A DNA stretch of 64,000 bases. It comes from Pseudonocardia sp. EC080619-01. Lineage in GTDB: Bacteria; Actinomycetota; Actinomycetes; Mycobacteriales; Pseudonocardiaceae. The notes beneath the pieces are model-generated. The model did not search any database, had not been told where the DNA came from, and was given only the letters and a program-made list of their open reading frames with translations. The position numbers and the translations under genes are program-made. Each line of letters begins with the position of its first letter. Position 1 is the first letter of the stretch. Location of the stretch: assembly GCF_001420995.1 (NCBI RefSeq), contig NZ_CP012184.1, forward strand, positions 294,501 to 358,500, written 5' to 3'. Below, piece by piece: positions 53,170-62,236 of this stretch.

Positions 53170-53715
53170 TCAGCGCTCGTACTCGGCGACCACCGTCGCC
53201 CGGGCGAGCGTGTGCGAGAACAGCAGGAACCCGAGGTAGGACCCACCGGCGTCACGAGGGATCCCGATCCGCGGCACGTCGACCGCGTGCACCACGAAGT
53301 AGTAGTGGTGCACGCCGTGCCCCTCCGGCGGGGCCGCGCCCAGGTACCGGTGCAGACCCGCGTCGTTGCGCAGCGCGAGCGCACCCTCGGGCAGCAGCCA
53401 GCCGTCGTCGGAACCGGCTCCGGCCTCGAGTCCGGTGACCGACGCCGGGATGTCGGCCACCGCCCAGTGCCAGAAGCCGGCGGCCGTCGGCGCGTCCGGG
53501 TCGTAGCAGGTGACGGCGAAGCTGCGGGTCGCGCTCGGATGGCCGTGCCAGCTCAGCGCCGGCGACCTGTCCTCACCGCCGGCGCCCATGATCCCGCTGA
53601 CCTGCGGCGCAGCGAGCGGGGTGCCGTCGGCGACGTCGGTGCTGGTCACGGTGAAGGTCGGGACGGCGGGCAGGAACGCGTACGGGTCGGGTGGCGCGCT
53701 CGTCGGTGCGGTCAT
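53170..53715 (-). CDS. YbhB/YbcL-type PEBP (Raf kinase inhibitor-like) protein
   Basis: A 181-residue phosphatidylethanolamine-binding-fold protein. The anion pocket motifs [40 protein letters not shown] (DPDAP and the HW pair) and the second PEBP element [14 protein letters not shown] are present. No signal peptide, so cytosolic. Bacterial family members bind small phosphorylated ligands or have unknown roles. The ATG at 53715 overlaps the GMC gene stop as ATGA, so it belongs to the oxidoreductase operon, where a role in cofactor or substrate handling is possible. Confidence 0.87.
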   Translation of the reverse strand: MTAPTSAPPDPYAFLPAVPTFTVTSTDVADGTPLAAPQVSGIMGAGGEDRSPALSWHGHPSATRSFAVTCYDPDAPTAAGFWHWAVADIPASVTGLEAGAGSDDGWLLPEGALALRNDAGLHRYLGAAPPEGHGVHHYYFVVHAVDVPRIGIPRDAGGSYLGFLLFSHTLARATVVAEYER

Positions 53716-55283
53716 GCTGAGAGCTCCTTGTCCAGCTCGGTCGCGATGTACTCGGCCTGCCGCAGGGCCAGCGCGACGATCGTCAGCGTCGGGTTCGCGG
53801 CGGCACCGGTGGTGAACACGCTGCCGTCGGAGACGAACAGGTTCGGTATGTCGTGGGTCCGGCCGAAACGGTCGACGACGCCGTCGCGGGGCCGCTGGCT
53901 CATCCGGCACGTCCCGAGGTTGTGCGTCGACGGGTAGGGCGGTGTGTCGATCGTGCGGTGCGCGCCGACAGCCCGGTAGACCGCGGCGCCCTGTGTCTGG
54001 CCGTGCCGGCGCATCGCGACGTCGTTGGGGTGGTCGTCGAAGTGGACGTCGGCGACGGGCAGCTTGTGCCCGTCGACCGTCTCCCCGCTGAGCGTGATCC
54101 GGTTCCCCGCCTGCGGCATGTCCTCGCCGACGATCCACATGCCGGCGGTGTTCCGGTAGCCGTCGAGCAGCTCGGTCAGCTGCGAGCCCCACTTGCCGGG
54201 CGCGACGAACTTGGCGAGGAACGCCGGGCCCAGCGAGATCGTCTCCATGTAGTAGCCGCCGACGAACCCGCGCGAGGGGTCGTGCCGGGACTCGTCGGAG
54301 ATCACGCCGGCCATCGTCTCGCCGCGGTACATGTGGACGGGCTTGTCGAACTGCCCCCACACCGTCCCGGTGGTGTGCCGCATGTAGTTGCGTCCGACCT
54401 GGCCCGACGAGTTGGCGAGCCCGTCGGGGTGCTGCGGCGACTCCGACAGCAGCAGGAGCCGGGCGGTCTCGATCGCGTTGCCCGCCACGCACACCACGGC
54501 GGCGCGCTGGCGGCGCAGGGCACCGTTGCGGTCGACGTAGAGCACGCCGGTGGCGCGGCCCGACGCGTCGTGCAGGATCTGGGTGGCGTGCGAGTCCGGG
54601 CGCAGGTCGAGGTTGCCGGTCGCCTCGGCCTTCGGCAGCTCCGCGACCAGGGTCGACCACTTGGATCCCTGCTTGTCGCCCTGGAAGTTGAACCCGTCCT
54701 GGACGGTGGCCGGTCGGCCGTCGTACGGCTCGGCGTTCGTGGCGTAGGGGCCCGTCGCGTAGTACTGGTAGCCCAGCTTCTCGGCGCCGTTCGCGAACAC
54801 CTTGTAGTTGTTGTTCGCGGGCAGCGGGGGCCGTCCGTGCCGGTGGCTGACCCCCATCCTGATCTCCGCCTGGTCGTAGTACGGCTCCAGCTCGGCCAGC
54901 GCGATCGGCCAGTCGAGCAGGGTCGCGCCCTCGATGTCGCCGTACGTGCTGCGTGCGGCGAGCTCGTGGGCCTTGAACCGCGGGCACGCGCCGGCCCAGT
55001 GGGTGGTGGTCCCTCCGACCGCCTTCACCAGCCAGGCCGGCAGGTTCGGGAAGTCCTGCGCGATCTGCCAGCTGCCGGACGTGGTGCGCGGATCGGTCCA
55101 GGCCATCTGTGCGAACGCGGGCCACTCGTCCTGGTGGTAGTCGGCGCCGGTCAGGTGCGGACCGGCCTCCAGGACGACCGTCCTGATGCCGCGCCGGCAG
55201 AGCTCGGCCGCGACGGTCCCGCCGCCCGCACCCGACCCGATCACGACGACCACGTCGGCGTCGTCGTAGGCGAACCTCGGCAT
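53712..55283 (-). CDS. GMC-family FAD oxidoreductase (gluconate dehydrogenase large-subunit-like)
   Basis: A 523-residue flavoprotein. FAD motif [17 protein letters not shown] at residues 12-28; [19 protein letters not shown] is the second FAD/substrate loop; [10 protein letters not shown] and [18 protein letters not shown] follow. The C-terminal active-site region [10 protein letters not shown] holds the His, and [18 protein letters not shown] ends the fold. This is the sorbosone/gluconate-dehydrogenase branch of GMC enzymes that pass electrons to a membrane acceptor. The gene just upstream encodes a subunit 3-like protein. ATG at 55283 has AGGGG seven bases upstream; a GTG two codons earlier overlaps the upstream stop. 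Confidence 0.88.
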   Translation of the reverse strand: MPRFAYDDADVVVVIGSGAGGGTVAAELCRRGIRTVVLEAGPHLTGADYHQDEWPAFAQMAWTDPRTTSGSWQIAQDFPNLPAWLVKAVGGTTTHWAGACPRFKAHELAARSTYGDIEGATLLDWPIALAELEPYYDQAEIRMGVSHRHGRPPLPANNNYKVFANGAEKLGYQYYATGPYATNAEPYDGRPATVQDGFNFQGDKQGSKWSTLVAELPKAEATGNLDLRPDSHATQILHDASGRATGVLYVDRNGALRRQRAAVVCVAGNAIETARLLLLSESPQHPDGLANSSGQVGRNYMRHTTGTVWGQFDKPVHMYRGETMAGVISDESRHDPSRGFVGGYYMETISLGPAFLAKFVAPGKWGSQLTELLDGYRNTAGMWIVGEDMPQAGNRITLSGETVDGHKLPVADVHFDDHPNDVAMRRHGQTQGAAVYRAVGAHRTIDTPPYPSTHNLGTCRMSQRPRDGVVDRFGRTHDIPNLFVSDGSVFTTGAAANPTLTIVALALRQAEYIATELDKELSA

Positions 55284-55285
55284 GG

Positions 55286-55729
55286 TCACACCCCTTCCCG
55301 GTGCTCGATGCGCGGCTCCGGGAGCCAGTCGAGGTCGTCGAACCCGCGGTCGACGTAGCCACCCCTGTCGAAGGAGGGGCCCTCGTAGCCGAGCAGCTCC
55401 CACACCTCCGGGTCGCTGTAGAGCGTCACGATCGCGCTGTCGACGATCGCGGTGACGAACGGGCTGCCGTCGGCACCGCGCAGCACGGCGGCGGCGGTGT
55501 CGAGGTCGAGCTCGGCGAACGGGACGTCCCGCTGGGCGTCGAGCTCGCCGAGGCCCTGCACGAGCTGCGCCAGCATGCGGGGGTCGGTCGCCGCCTGTTC
55601 GATCACGGCGTCCGCGGCCCGCTGGTAGGGGCCGACCGGGAAGGTGCGGTGCGGGAAGGCCGCGTAGACCACCCTCGTGAGCGTCTGCCTGTCCTGTCTC
55701 GACAACAGATACGTCATTGTCTCCGTCAT
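55286..55729 (-). CDS. Gluconate 2-dehydrogenase subunit 3 family protein
   Basis: A 147-residue small partner subunit. [21 protein letters not shown] and a C-terminal [39 protein letters not shown] are the family landmarks. No obvious Tat or Sec signal is seen, although homologues in proteobacteria are often exported. In gluconate-type dehydrogenases this subunit pairs with the GMC flavoprotein and a cytochrome c subunit; no cytochrome gene is present here, so the electron acceptor must be another. ATG at 55729 with GGAGGA upstream; an ATG at 55717 is possible. First gene of the operon, behind an unusually structured promoter region. Confidence 0.84.
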   Translation of the reverse strand: MTETMTYLLSRQDRQTLTRVVYAAFPHRTFPVGPYQRAADAVIEQAATDPRMLAQLVQGLGELDAQRDVPFAELDLDTAAAVLRGADGSPFVTAIVDSAIVTLYSDPEVWELLGYEGPSFDRGGYVDRGFDDLDWLPEPRIEHREGV

Positions 55730-55762
55730 CCTCTCCTCCGGCTCCGGACACACGTGTCCCCA

Positions 55763-55819
55763 GGCCGGAATCCGAACGAATCTCCGGATTCCGGCCGGAG
55801 CAGATCCGGCCGGAATCCG
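55763..55819 (-). promoter_or_regulatory. Three 12-bp operator-like elements upstream of the GMC operon
   Basis: GGCCGGAATCCG occurs at 55763-55774 and 55808-55819 and as its reverse complement CGGATTCCGGCC at 55785-55796. The last two form a 15-bp perfect inverted repeat (55785-55799 with 55805-55819, loop GCAGA). The first overlaps GGAATCCGAACGAATC (55767-55782), one base different from a sequence in the SDR/MerR intergenic region. Located 34-90 bases upstream of the first gene, a position suited to repression or activation. Confidence 0.65.
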
Positions 55820-55861
55820 ACGCCGCGGAGCGACGTGCTCGACAGTGACAGAGCTAACAGC

Positions 55862-55880
55862 TTAGGGCAGCCTATCCTTG
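55862..55880. promoter_or_regulatory. IdeR/DtxR-like iron box
   Basis: TTAGGGCAGCCTATCCTTG matches the known IdeR/DtxR consensus TTAGGTTAGSCTAACCTAA at 14-15 of 19 positions, including both TTAGG and CCT half-site cores. It lies between cobN's end and the GMC operon, 133-151 bases upstream of that operon. Confidence 0.4.
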
Positions 55881-55897
55881 TCTCATTCTGAGACAGG
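55877..55897 (-). terminator. Hairpin after cobN
   Basis: CTTGTCTCA (55877-55885) and TGAGACAGG (55889-55897) form a 9-pair stem with one G-U and a TTC loop, 15 bases beyond the cobN stop. It is much less GC-rich than the other hairpins of the window and could instead be an operator for the downstream operon. Confidence 0.5.
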
Positions 55898-55911
55898 CTC
55901 TGCCCCGGGAC

Positions 55912-58900
55912 CTACTCGTCGTCCTCGAGGTCGCCCTCCGACTCGAGGTACGCCTGGCGCAGCGCGTCCAGCGTGGCGGGCTCGGGCGACTCCCACAGTC
56001 CGCGGTCGACGGCCTCCAGCAGCCGCTCCGCCATCCCGTGCAGCGCCCACGGGTTGGACTCGGTGAGGAACTTGCGGTTCTCCGGGTCCAGCACGTACTC
56101 GCTGGTCAGGGTCTCGTACTGCCAGTCGGCGATGACGCCGGTGGTGGCGTCCCAGCCGAACAGGTAGTCGACGGTCGCGGCCATCTCGAAGGCGCCCTTG
56201 TAGCCGTGCCGGCGCATCGCGGCCATCCAGCGCGGGTTGACCACCCGGGCACGGAACACCCGGGACGTCTCCTCGTGCAGGCTGCGGGTGCGGACCGACT
56301 CGGGCCGCGTGGAGTCGCCGACGTACGCGGCCGGCGCGGAGCCGGTGAGCGCGCGCACCGTGGCGACCATGCCGCCGTGGTACTGGTAGTAGTCGTCGGA
56401 GTCGGCGATGTCGTGCTCACGGGTGTCGATGTTCTTCGCCGCCACCGCGATCCGCCGGTAGGCGTTCTCCATGTCGTCCCGCGCGGGGACGCCGTCGAGG
56501 CCGCGGCCGTAGGCGTAGCCGCCCCAGGTCGAGTAGACCTCGGCCAGGTCGGAGTCGCCCCGCCAGTCGCGCGAGTCGACCAGCTGGAGCAGGCCGGCGC
56601 CGTAGGTGCCCGGCTTGGAGCCGAAGATCCGGGTGCGGGCACGGCGGTCGTCGCCGTGCCGCTCGCGGTCGGCGAGCACGTGCGCGCGGACGTAGTTCTG
56701 CTCGGCCGGCTCGTCGAGCTCGGACACCAGCTTCACTGCGTCGTCGAGCAGGGCGAGGACGTGCGGGAACGCGTCCCGGAAGAACCCGGAGATGCGGACG
56801 GTCACGTCGATCCGGGGGCGGCCGAGCTCGTCGAGCCCGATCGCCTCGAGATCCCGCACGCGACGCGACGCCTCGTCCCAGACGGGGCGGACGCCCAGCA
56901 GCGCGAAGACCTCGGCGACGTCGTCGCCGGAGGTCCGCATGGCGCTGGTCCCCCACACCGACAGCCCGACCGAGCTCGGGTACTCGCCGTGGTCGGCCTT
57001 GTAGCGCTCGACGAGCGACTCGGCCATCGCCTGCCCGGTCTCCCAGGCGAGCTTCGACGGGACGGCCTTCGGGTCGACCGAGTAGAAGTTCCGCCCGGTC
57101 GGGAGCACGTTGATCAGCCCGCGCAGGGGCGAGCCGGACGGCCCGGCCGGGACGAAACCGCCGTTCAGGGCGTGCAGCACCCGGTCCAGCTCGTGCGCGG
57201 TGGCGTCGAGGCGGGGCACGACCTCGTCGGCGGCGAACCGCAGGATCGTCTCCACGGCGGCGAGATCCGCCCCGGGGAGTTCGTCCGCCGAGGCGACGAC
57301 CTCCGGCGCGGCGACGGCGTCCCAGCCGCGGTTCTCCATCCCGGCGACCAGGGCGCGGGCCACCGTCTCGACGGCGTCGGTGCGGGCGCCGGTCTCGGAG
57401 CCGTCCTCGACCAGGCCGAGTGCCTGCCGCAGGCCGGGCACCGACTGCTCGCCGCCCCACATCTGGCGGGCGCGCAGCATCGCGAGCACCAGGTCGACCC
57501 GCTGCTCGCCGGACGGGGCCAGCGCGAGGACGTGCAGGCCGTCCCGGATCTGGACGTCCTTGATCTCGCACAGCCAGCCGTCGACGTTCATGAGCATGTC
57601 GTCGAAGACGTCCTCGTCCGGGCGCTCGTCGAGGCCCAGGTCGTGGTCCATCTTCGCCGCGGTCATCAGCGTCCAGATCTGCTGGCGGATCGCGGGCAGC
57701 TTGGCCGGGTCGAGCGCGGAGATGTTGGCGTGCTCGTCGAGCAGCTGCTCGAGCCGCGCGATGTCGCCGTAGCTCTCCGCGCGGGCCATCGGCGGGATGA
57801 GGTGGTCGACCAGCGTCGCGTGTGCGCGCCGCTTGGCCTGGGTGCCCTCGCCCGGGTCGTTGACCAGGAACGGGTAGACCATGGGCAGGTCGCCCAGCAC
57901 CGCGTCGGTGCCGCACGACGCCGACATCCCGAGCGTCTTGCCGGGCAGCCACTCCAGGTTGCCGTGCTTGCCGATGTGCACGATCGCGTGCGCGCCGAAC
58001 CCGCCGTCCGGGACCGGCGCCGCCAGCCAGCGGTAGGCGGCCAGGTAGTGGTGCGACGGCGGCAGGTCCGGGTCGTGGTAGATCGCGACCGGGTTCTCGC
58101 CGAACCCGCGGGGCGGCTGCACCATCAGCGTCACGTTGCCCGAGCGCAGTGCCGCGACGACGATGTCGCCCCCGGACACGTAGTGCTCGCCGGGCGCGTC
58201 GCCCCAGTGCCCGGTGACGCCGTCGCGGAAGTCCGCCGGCAGCGTCTCGAACCAGGACCGGTAGGTCTCGCCGGAGATCCGGATCGGGTTCCCGGCGAGC
58301 TTCTCCTCGGTCAGCCAGTCCGGGTCCTGCCCGCCGGCCTCGATCAGCGCGTGCATCAGCGCGTCGCCGTCACCGGCCTCGACACCCGGGAAGTCCCCGG
58401 TGTCGTACCCCGCGGCCGCCATCGTCCGCAGCAGCGCGATCGCGCTCGCCGGGGTGTCCAGGCCGACCGCGTTGCCGATCCGGGCGTGCTTGGTCGGGTA
58501 GGCCGACATCATGAGCACGATCTTCTTGTCCGCGTTCGGGACGCGGCCCAGGTTCGCGTGGTTCACCGCGATCCCGGCGACCCGGGCGGCCCGCTCGTGG
58601 TCGGGGGCGTAGACCGAGAGGCCGTCGTCGTCGGTCTCCTTGAAGGAGAACGGGACGGTGATCAGGCGGCCGTCGAACTCCGGCACCGCCACCTGGGTGG
58701 CGACGTCGAGCGGGGACAGGCCGTCGTCGTTCTCCTCCCAGGTCGCGCGGGAGGAGGTGAGGCACAGCCCCTGCAGGATCGGGACGTCGAGTGCGGCGAG
58801 CTCGGTGACGTCCCACTCCTCGTCCTCGCCACCGGCCTGCGCCGAGGCGGGCTTCGTGCCGCCGGCGGCGAGGACGGTGACGACCATGGCGTCGGCGTCG

Positions 58901-59505
58901 CGCAGGGTGTCCAGCAGCGCGGACGGCGCCTGGCGCAGCGACGCGCACCAGATCGGCAGCGGGCGCCCGCCCTTCGCCTCGATCGCGTCGCAGAGCGCCT
59001 CGATGTAGGTGGTGTTCCCGGCCAGGTACTGGGCCCGGTAGAAGAGGACGGCGACGGTGGGGCCGTCGAGCTCGGCGGCGTCGCGCGCGAGGATCCCCCA
59101 CTCCGGCAGCTCCTCCGGGGGCTCGAAGCCCTCACCGGTGAGCAGCACGGTGTCGGAGAGGAACGCGTGCAGCTGCCGCAGGTTCCCGGTACCGCCCTGG
59201 GCGAGGTAGGTGTGCGCCTCCGCCGCGATGCCGGCCGAGGTGGAGGACAGCTCCATCATCTCGGCGTCCGGGGCCATCTCGCCGCCCAGGCAGACCAGCG
59301 GGGTGGACCGGGTCCGCAGCAGGTCCAGGCCCTCCTCGAAGTACCGGTAGCCACCGAGCACCCGGACGACCACGACGTCGGCCTCGTCGGCCATCGCCGC
59401 CAGCTCGTCGTGCACCACCCGGTTCGGGTTGGCGAGCCGGTAGTCGGCGCCCGAGGCCCGGGCGGAGAGCAGGTCGGTGTCGGAGGTCGAGAGAAGGAGG
59501 ATCAC
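55912..59505 (-). CDS. cobN: Cobaltochelatase subunit CobN
   Basis: A 1197-residue large subunit of the aerobic cobaltochelatase, which inserts Co2+ into hydrogenobyrinate a,c-diamide in cobalamin synthesis. Start MILLLSTSDTDLLSARASG, then blocks typical of CobN/BchH: AYPTKHARIGNAVGLDTPASAI near residue 330, HIGKHGNLEWLPGKTLGMS near 515, WTLMTAAKMDHDLGLDERP near 625 and EYVLDPENRKFLTESNPWALHGMAERLLEA near the C-terminus. CobS/CobT or ChlI/D partners are not nearby. GTG at 59505 is controlled by an upstream cobalamin riboswitch, and an 11-codon frame overlaps its start (GTGA). The intact length argues against a broken copy. Confidence 0.95.
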   Translation of the reverse strand: MILLLSTSDTDLLSARASGADYRLANPNRVVHDELAAMADEADVVVVRVLGGYRYFEEGLDLLRTRSTPLVCLGGEMAPDAEMMELSSTSAGIAAEAHTYLAQGGTGNLRQLHAFLSDTVLLTGEGFEPPEELPEWGILARDAAELDGPTVAVLFYRAQYLAGNTTYIEALCDAIEAKGGRPLPIWCASLRQAPSALLDTLRDADAMVVTVLAAGGTKPASAQAGGEDEEWDVTELAALDVPILQGLCLTSSRATWEENDDGLSPLDVATQVAVPEFDGRLITVPFSFKETDDDGLSVYAPDHERAARVAGIAVNHANLGRVPNADKKIVLMMSAYPTKHARIGNAVGLDTPASAIALLRTMAAAGYDTGDFPGVEAGDGDALMHALIEAGGQDPDWLTEEKLAGNPIRISGETYRSWFETLPADFRDGVTGHWGDAPGEHYVSGGDIVVAALRSGNVTLMVQPPRGFGENPVAIYHDPDLPPSHHYLAAYRWLAAPVPDGGFGAHAIVHIGKHGNLEWLPGKTLGMSASCGTDAVLGDLPMVYPFLVNDPGEGTQAKRRAHATLVDHLIPPMARAESYGDIARLEQLLDEHANISALDPAKLPAIRQQIWTLMTAAKMDHDLGLDERPDEDVFDDMLMNVDGWLCEIKDVQIRDGLHVLALAPSGEQRVDLVLAMLRARQMWGGEQSVPGLRQALGLVEDGSETGARTDAVETVARALVAGMENRGWDAVAAPEVVASADELPGADLAAVETILRFAADEVVPRLDATAHELDRVLHALNGGFVPAGPSGSPLRGLINVLPTGRNFYSVDPKAVPSKLAWETGQAMAESLVERYKADHGEYPSSVGLSVWGTSAMRTSGDDVAEVFALLGVRPVWDEASRRVRDLEAIGLDELGRPRIDVTVRISGFFRDAFPHVLALLDDAVKLVSELDEPAEQNYVRAHVLADRERHGDDRRARTRIFGSKPGTYGAGLLQLVDSRDWRGDSDLAEVYSTWGGYAYGRGLDGVPARDDMENAYRRIAVAAKNIDTREHDIADSDDYYQYHGGMVATVRALTGSAPAAYVGDSTRPESVRTRSLHEETSRVFRARVVNPRWMAAMRRHGYKGAFEMAATVDYLFGWDATTGVIADWQYETLTSEYVLDPENRKFLTESNPWALHGMAERLLEAVDRGLWESPEPATLDALRQAYLESEGDLEDDE

Positions 59506-59537
59506 CGGGCGTCGTCCCCGGTCGTGGCGCGCGTCAT
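59502..59537 (-). CDS. 11-residue leader reading frame overlapping cobN start
   Basis: ATG at 59537 opens MTRATTGDDAR and its TGA (59504-59502) overlaps the cobN GTG as GTGA. GAGGAAGG lies nine bases upstream of this ATG and is the only good ribosome-binding site in the region; the cobN start itself has only a weak GGGGA. Translation of the short frame would deliver ribosomes to cobN, so the riboswitch may control initiation at the leader rather than at cobN. That the peptide is made is inferred from the signals alone. Confidence 0.5.
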   Translation of the reverse strand: MTRATTGDDAR

Positions 59538-59584
59538 CGCAAAGGACCTTCCTCGGGATCCTCGTCCCGGGTGGAGGTGGGCGC

Positions 59585-59722
59585 GGCGGGCAGGCGCAGT
59601 GTCTGGCTCCCCTCCCCCGGAGGGCGAGGGCTCACAGTGGCGGGACCGCGCCGGACTCGCGCCGGCTTCCTGCGGACCCGTCCGCCGTCTTCGGTTGTCG
59701 GATCACCTTCACGGGCGGGCTC
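59585..59722 (-). ncRNA. Cobalamin (B12) riboswitch upstream of cobN
   Basis: In the cobN leader the minus strand carries the conserved B12-element series: GCAGGAAGCCGGCGCGAGTCCGG, then GCGGTCCCGCCACTGTGAGCC (B12 box core GCCACTG at 59634-59641 region), a variable GC-rich hairpin (CCTCCGGGGGAGG type) and the closing GAGCCAGACACTG. The order and spacing match adenosylcobalamin-binding riboswitches that repress cobalamin genes when B12 is plentiful. Boundaries are approximate; the expression platform probably extends to about 59545, where CGGGA/TCCCG and GGAC/GTCC pairings could cover the leader ribosome-binding site. Confidence 0.88.
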
Positions 59723-59725
59723 ACG

Positions 59726-60331
59726 TCACGTCAAGGCACGCTCGACCAGGGTGGTGATCCGCACGTGCGACGGGCAGGCGGGCGCCGAACCGAACCCGAA
59801 CCGCACCGCCGGGACGACGGGTGCGAGGCCGCCGAGGTCCACGCCGTCCCAGCGGACGACGGCGGCCGCGATCCGGTGCAGGTCGCGGGCTCCGTAGTAC
59901 TCGCGGCGCCCACCACCCGCGCTGCCGACGGTCCGCACACCCGGCTGGACGCGGCGGGCCAGCGGGTCGATCGCCCGCAGCCAGTACCGGTTCACGGCGA
60001 CCGGCCCGGGCACGGCCGCCAGCAGCAGACCGAGCGGCGGGCGCGGGCCGACCCGCCAGGCGACCTCCAGCGGGCCGGCGACGACCTGGCGCCGGTCGCC
60101 ACGCACGGTGTGGGTCACCGGGACCACCCGGACCTCGTCGAACGTGTAGGTGGCGGACACGAACGCCGCGACGTCGCCGGAGGGCGCCAGCAGCGTCCGG
60201 GTGCCGCCGGCGTCCTCCGTCATCACGTCGGTGAAGGACCCGAGCGGGGACCGTGGCCAGTGCCCGACCACGATCCGCCGCCCCTCCTGCGTGCCGAGTC
60301 CGGAGATCCAGCCGTCGAACCGGTCGATCAT
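59726..60331 (-). CDS. Conserved hypothetical protein
   Basis: A 201-residue soluble protein that I do not recognise. It opens MIDRFDGWISGLGTQEGRRIVVGHWPRSPLGSFTDVMTE and contains WRVGPRPPLGLLLAAVPGPVAVNRYWLRAIDPLARRVQPGVRT and REYYGARDLHRIAAAVVRWDGVDLGGLAPV, patterns that look conserved rather than random: balanced hydrophobic spacing, few Cys and no signal peptide or membrane helix beyond a weak Leu/Ala stretch near residue 105. It ends just where the cobalamin riboswitch starts and lies 16 bp downstream of the MHS transporter gene, so it is the last gene of that operon. Confidence 0.68.
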   Translation of the reverse strand: MIDRFDGWISGLGTQEGRRIVVGHWPRSPLGSFTDVMTEDAGGTRTLLAPSGDVAAFVSATYTFDEVRVVPVTHTVRGDRRQVVAGPLEVAWRVGPRPPLGLLLAAVPGPVAVNRYWLRAIDPLARRVQPGVRTVGSAGGGRREYYGARDLHRIAAAVVRWDGVDLGGLAPVVPAVRFGFGSAPACPSHVRITTLVERALT

Positions 60332-60347
60332 GGCTCCGGTGTACCCG

Positions 60348-61667
60348 CTACACCGGCAGGCGCTCCCGGCCGGTCTCGCGCAGCGTCAGGACGGTGACGA
60401 CGCCGACGAGCGCGACGCCCAGCACCCAGAACGCGGGCGACATCGGGTTCCCGGTGCTCTGCACGAGCTGCGCGGACACGTACGGGGCCGTGCCACCGGC
60501 GAGGATCGTGCCGATGTTGAAGCCCAGCGCGACGCCGGTGTAGCGGACGCGACGCGGGAACAGCTCCGTGAACTGCGGGAACGCCGGGACCTGGGCGAGA
60601 CCGTTGACCGCCATGTAGACGACGTAGACCAGCGTCACCACCACGATGCTCGACGTCGCCCCGAGCAGCGCGAACGCCGGCCAGGCGATCACCAGGTAGA
60701 GCGCGTAGGCCGACAGCAGCACGGGCTTGCGGCCGAACCGGTCGGTGAGCATGCCCGCCAGCGGGTAGGTGGCGCAGGCCAGCGCGATGCCGATCGCCGA
60801 TGCCCAGTACACCGCCTGCTTGTCGAACCCCTGGGTCTGGATCAGGTAGGTGCTGAAGTACGTGAGGCCGACGTAGCCGGTCCCGTTCATCGCGATCGCG
60901 ATGCCGACCACCCGCAGCACCGCACCGGGCCGCTCCCGGACCACGCTGAGCAGCGGGCTGCGCACGACCTCCTTGCGCTCGGCCATCGACTCGAACTCGG
61001 CGGTGTCCTCCAGCTTGACCCGCACCCACAGGCAGACGACCGCGAGCGGGACGGCGATCAGGAACGGGATCCGCCAGCCCCAGGCGGACATCTGCTCGGG
61101 TGTCGTGAACGCGGTGACCAGGCCGACGACGGCGGCGGCGACCGAGAACCCGAGCGTCGAGCCGACCGGGGTGAGAGAGCCGTAGAGGCCGCGCTTCCCG
61201 GGTGGCGCGGACTCGGCGACGTAGGTCGCCGCGCCGCCGATCTCGCCACCGGCGGAGAACCCCTGCGCGAGGCGGACCAGCACGAGCAGGACCGGGGCGA
61301 GGACGCCGGCCGTCGCGAAGTCCGGCAGCAGGCCGAGGACACCGGAGAAGACGCCCATCGTGACGACGGTGACGACGAGCGCGTGCTTGCGTCCGCGACG
61401 GTCGCCGAGGCGGCCGAAGAACCAGCCGCCGATCGGGCGCATGACGTAGGCGGACCCGAACACGGCGAGCGTGAGCAGGATGGAGACCCCGGGCTCGTCG
61501 CTGGGGAAGAACAGCGGGCCGAGGGTGACGGCGAGGAAGGCGTAGACGCTGAAGTCGTAGTACTCGATCAGCGTTCCCACGCCGCCGGCGAGGGCGGCCC
61601 GGCGGGCGGAGAGGGTGGACGGCGGCGCGGAGGTCCCGGCGCCGGGCGGCGAGGTCGTCTCGGACAC
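60348..61667 (-). CDS. MFS transporter, metabolite:H+ symporter (MHS) family
   Basis: A 439-residue MHS carrier. GGVGTLIEYYDFSVYAFLAVTL is the family's TM1, GRLGDRRGRKHALV motif A and RLAQGFSAGGEIGGAATYVAESAPPGKRGLYGS the TM4-5 signature; GMLTDRFGRKPVLLSA repeats motif A. It has twelve predicted helices. GTG start at 61667. It follows the aconitase-type hydratase genes by 38 bp in the same direction, so it is the likely uptake system for their di- or tricarboxylate substrate. Confidence 0.9.
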   Translation of the reverse strand: MSETTSPPGAGTSAPPSTLSARRAALAGGVGTLIEYYDFSVYAFLAVTLGPLFFPSDEPGVSILLTLAVFGSAYVMRPIGGWFFGRLGDRRGRKHALVVTVVTMGVFSGVLGLLPDFATAGVLAPVLLVLVRLAQGFSAGGEIGGAATYVAESAPPGKRGLYGSLTPVGSTLGFSVAAAVVGLVTAFTTPEQMSAWGWRIPFLIAVPLAVVCLWVRVKLEDTAEFESMAERKEVVRSPLLSVVRERPGAVLRVVGIAIAMNGTGYVGLTYFSTYLIQTQGFDKQAVYWASAIGIALACATYPLAGMLTDRFGRKPVLLSAYALYLVIAWPAFALLGATSSIVVVTLVYVVYMAVNGLAQVPAFPQFTELFPRRVRYTGVALGFNIGTILAGGTAPYVSAQLVQSTGNPMSPAFWVLGVALVGVVTVLTLRETGRERLPV

Positions 61668-61705
61668 GTGTGCTCCAGATCGGCAGTGATCGAGGTGGTG
61701 GGGTG

Positions 61706-62236
61706 TCAGGTGCGCGCGTGCTCGGCGAGCAGCAGCTTCAACGAGCCGCCCGCCTCGATGACCCGGGCGACCCGCTCGGCGGGCGGGGTGCCCTGCAGCG
61801 TCCGGCCGCCGGCCAGGGTGACGGCGGCGGCACGCCAGTCGAGGCTCAGGTCGTCGCCGGTGGCCACGGCGGCGGTGATGCCGGGGACCGTGATCAGCGG
61901 CATCCCGTTGTAGGTCTCACCGCGCCAGAACCCGGGCGAGAACGACTCGGCGAGCACCGCGGCGATGCCGAGGTCGCGCAGCGCGACCATCGGCGGGTAG
62001 TGCGGGTGGCCGTAGCCGAAGTTCCGGCCGCCGACGATCACGTCGCCGGGCCGGACCCGGTCGGCGAAGCCCGGGTCGTAGGCCTGCATGACGACGCCGC
62101 GGAGGAACGCGGCGTCGTAGGACTTGATGTTCTCGACGCCGGTCACGAGGTCGATGTCGAAGTCGTCGCCGAACACCCAGGCCACGCGGCCGGTGATCAC
62201 GTCGGGCGGCGGCGGGTAGTCGCGCTTCGCGCTCAC
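61706..62236 (-). CDS. Aconitase-superfamily hydratase small subunit (LeuD/DmdB-like)
   Basis: A 176-residue swivel-domain subunit. GRVAWVFGDDFDIDLVTG replaces the usual strand with D-x-D, GDVIVGGRNFGYGHPHYPPMVALRDLGIAAVLAESFSPGFWR matches the GxNFGxGSSREHA region of LeuD but with HPHY in place of SSRE, and GMPLITVPG follows. The loss of the SSRE motif separates it from true isopropylmalate isomerase and leaves its substrate open. GTG at 62236 overlaps the large-subunit stop as GTGA. Works with the next gene upstream. Confidence 0.85.
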   Translation of the reverse strand: MSAKRDYPPPPDVITGRVAWVFGDDFDIDLVTGVENIKSYDAAFLRGVVMQAYDPGFADRVRPGDVIVGGRNFGYGHPHYPPMVALRDLGIAAVLAESFSPGFWRGETYNGMPLITVPGITAAVATGDDLSLDWRAAAVTLAGGRTLQGTPPAERVARVIEAGGSLKLLLAEHART

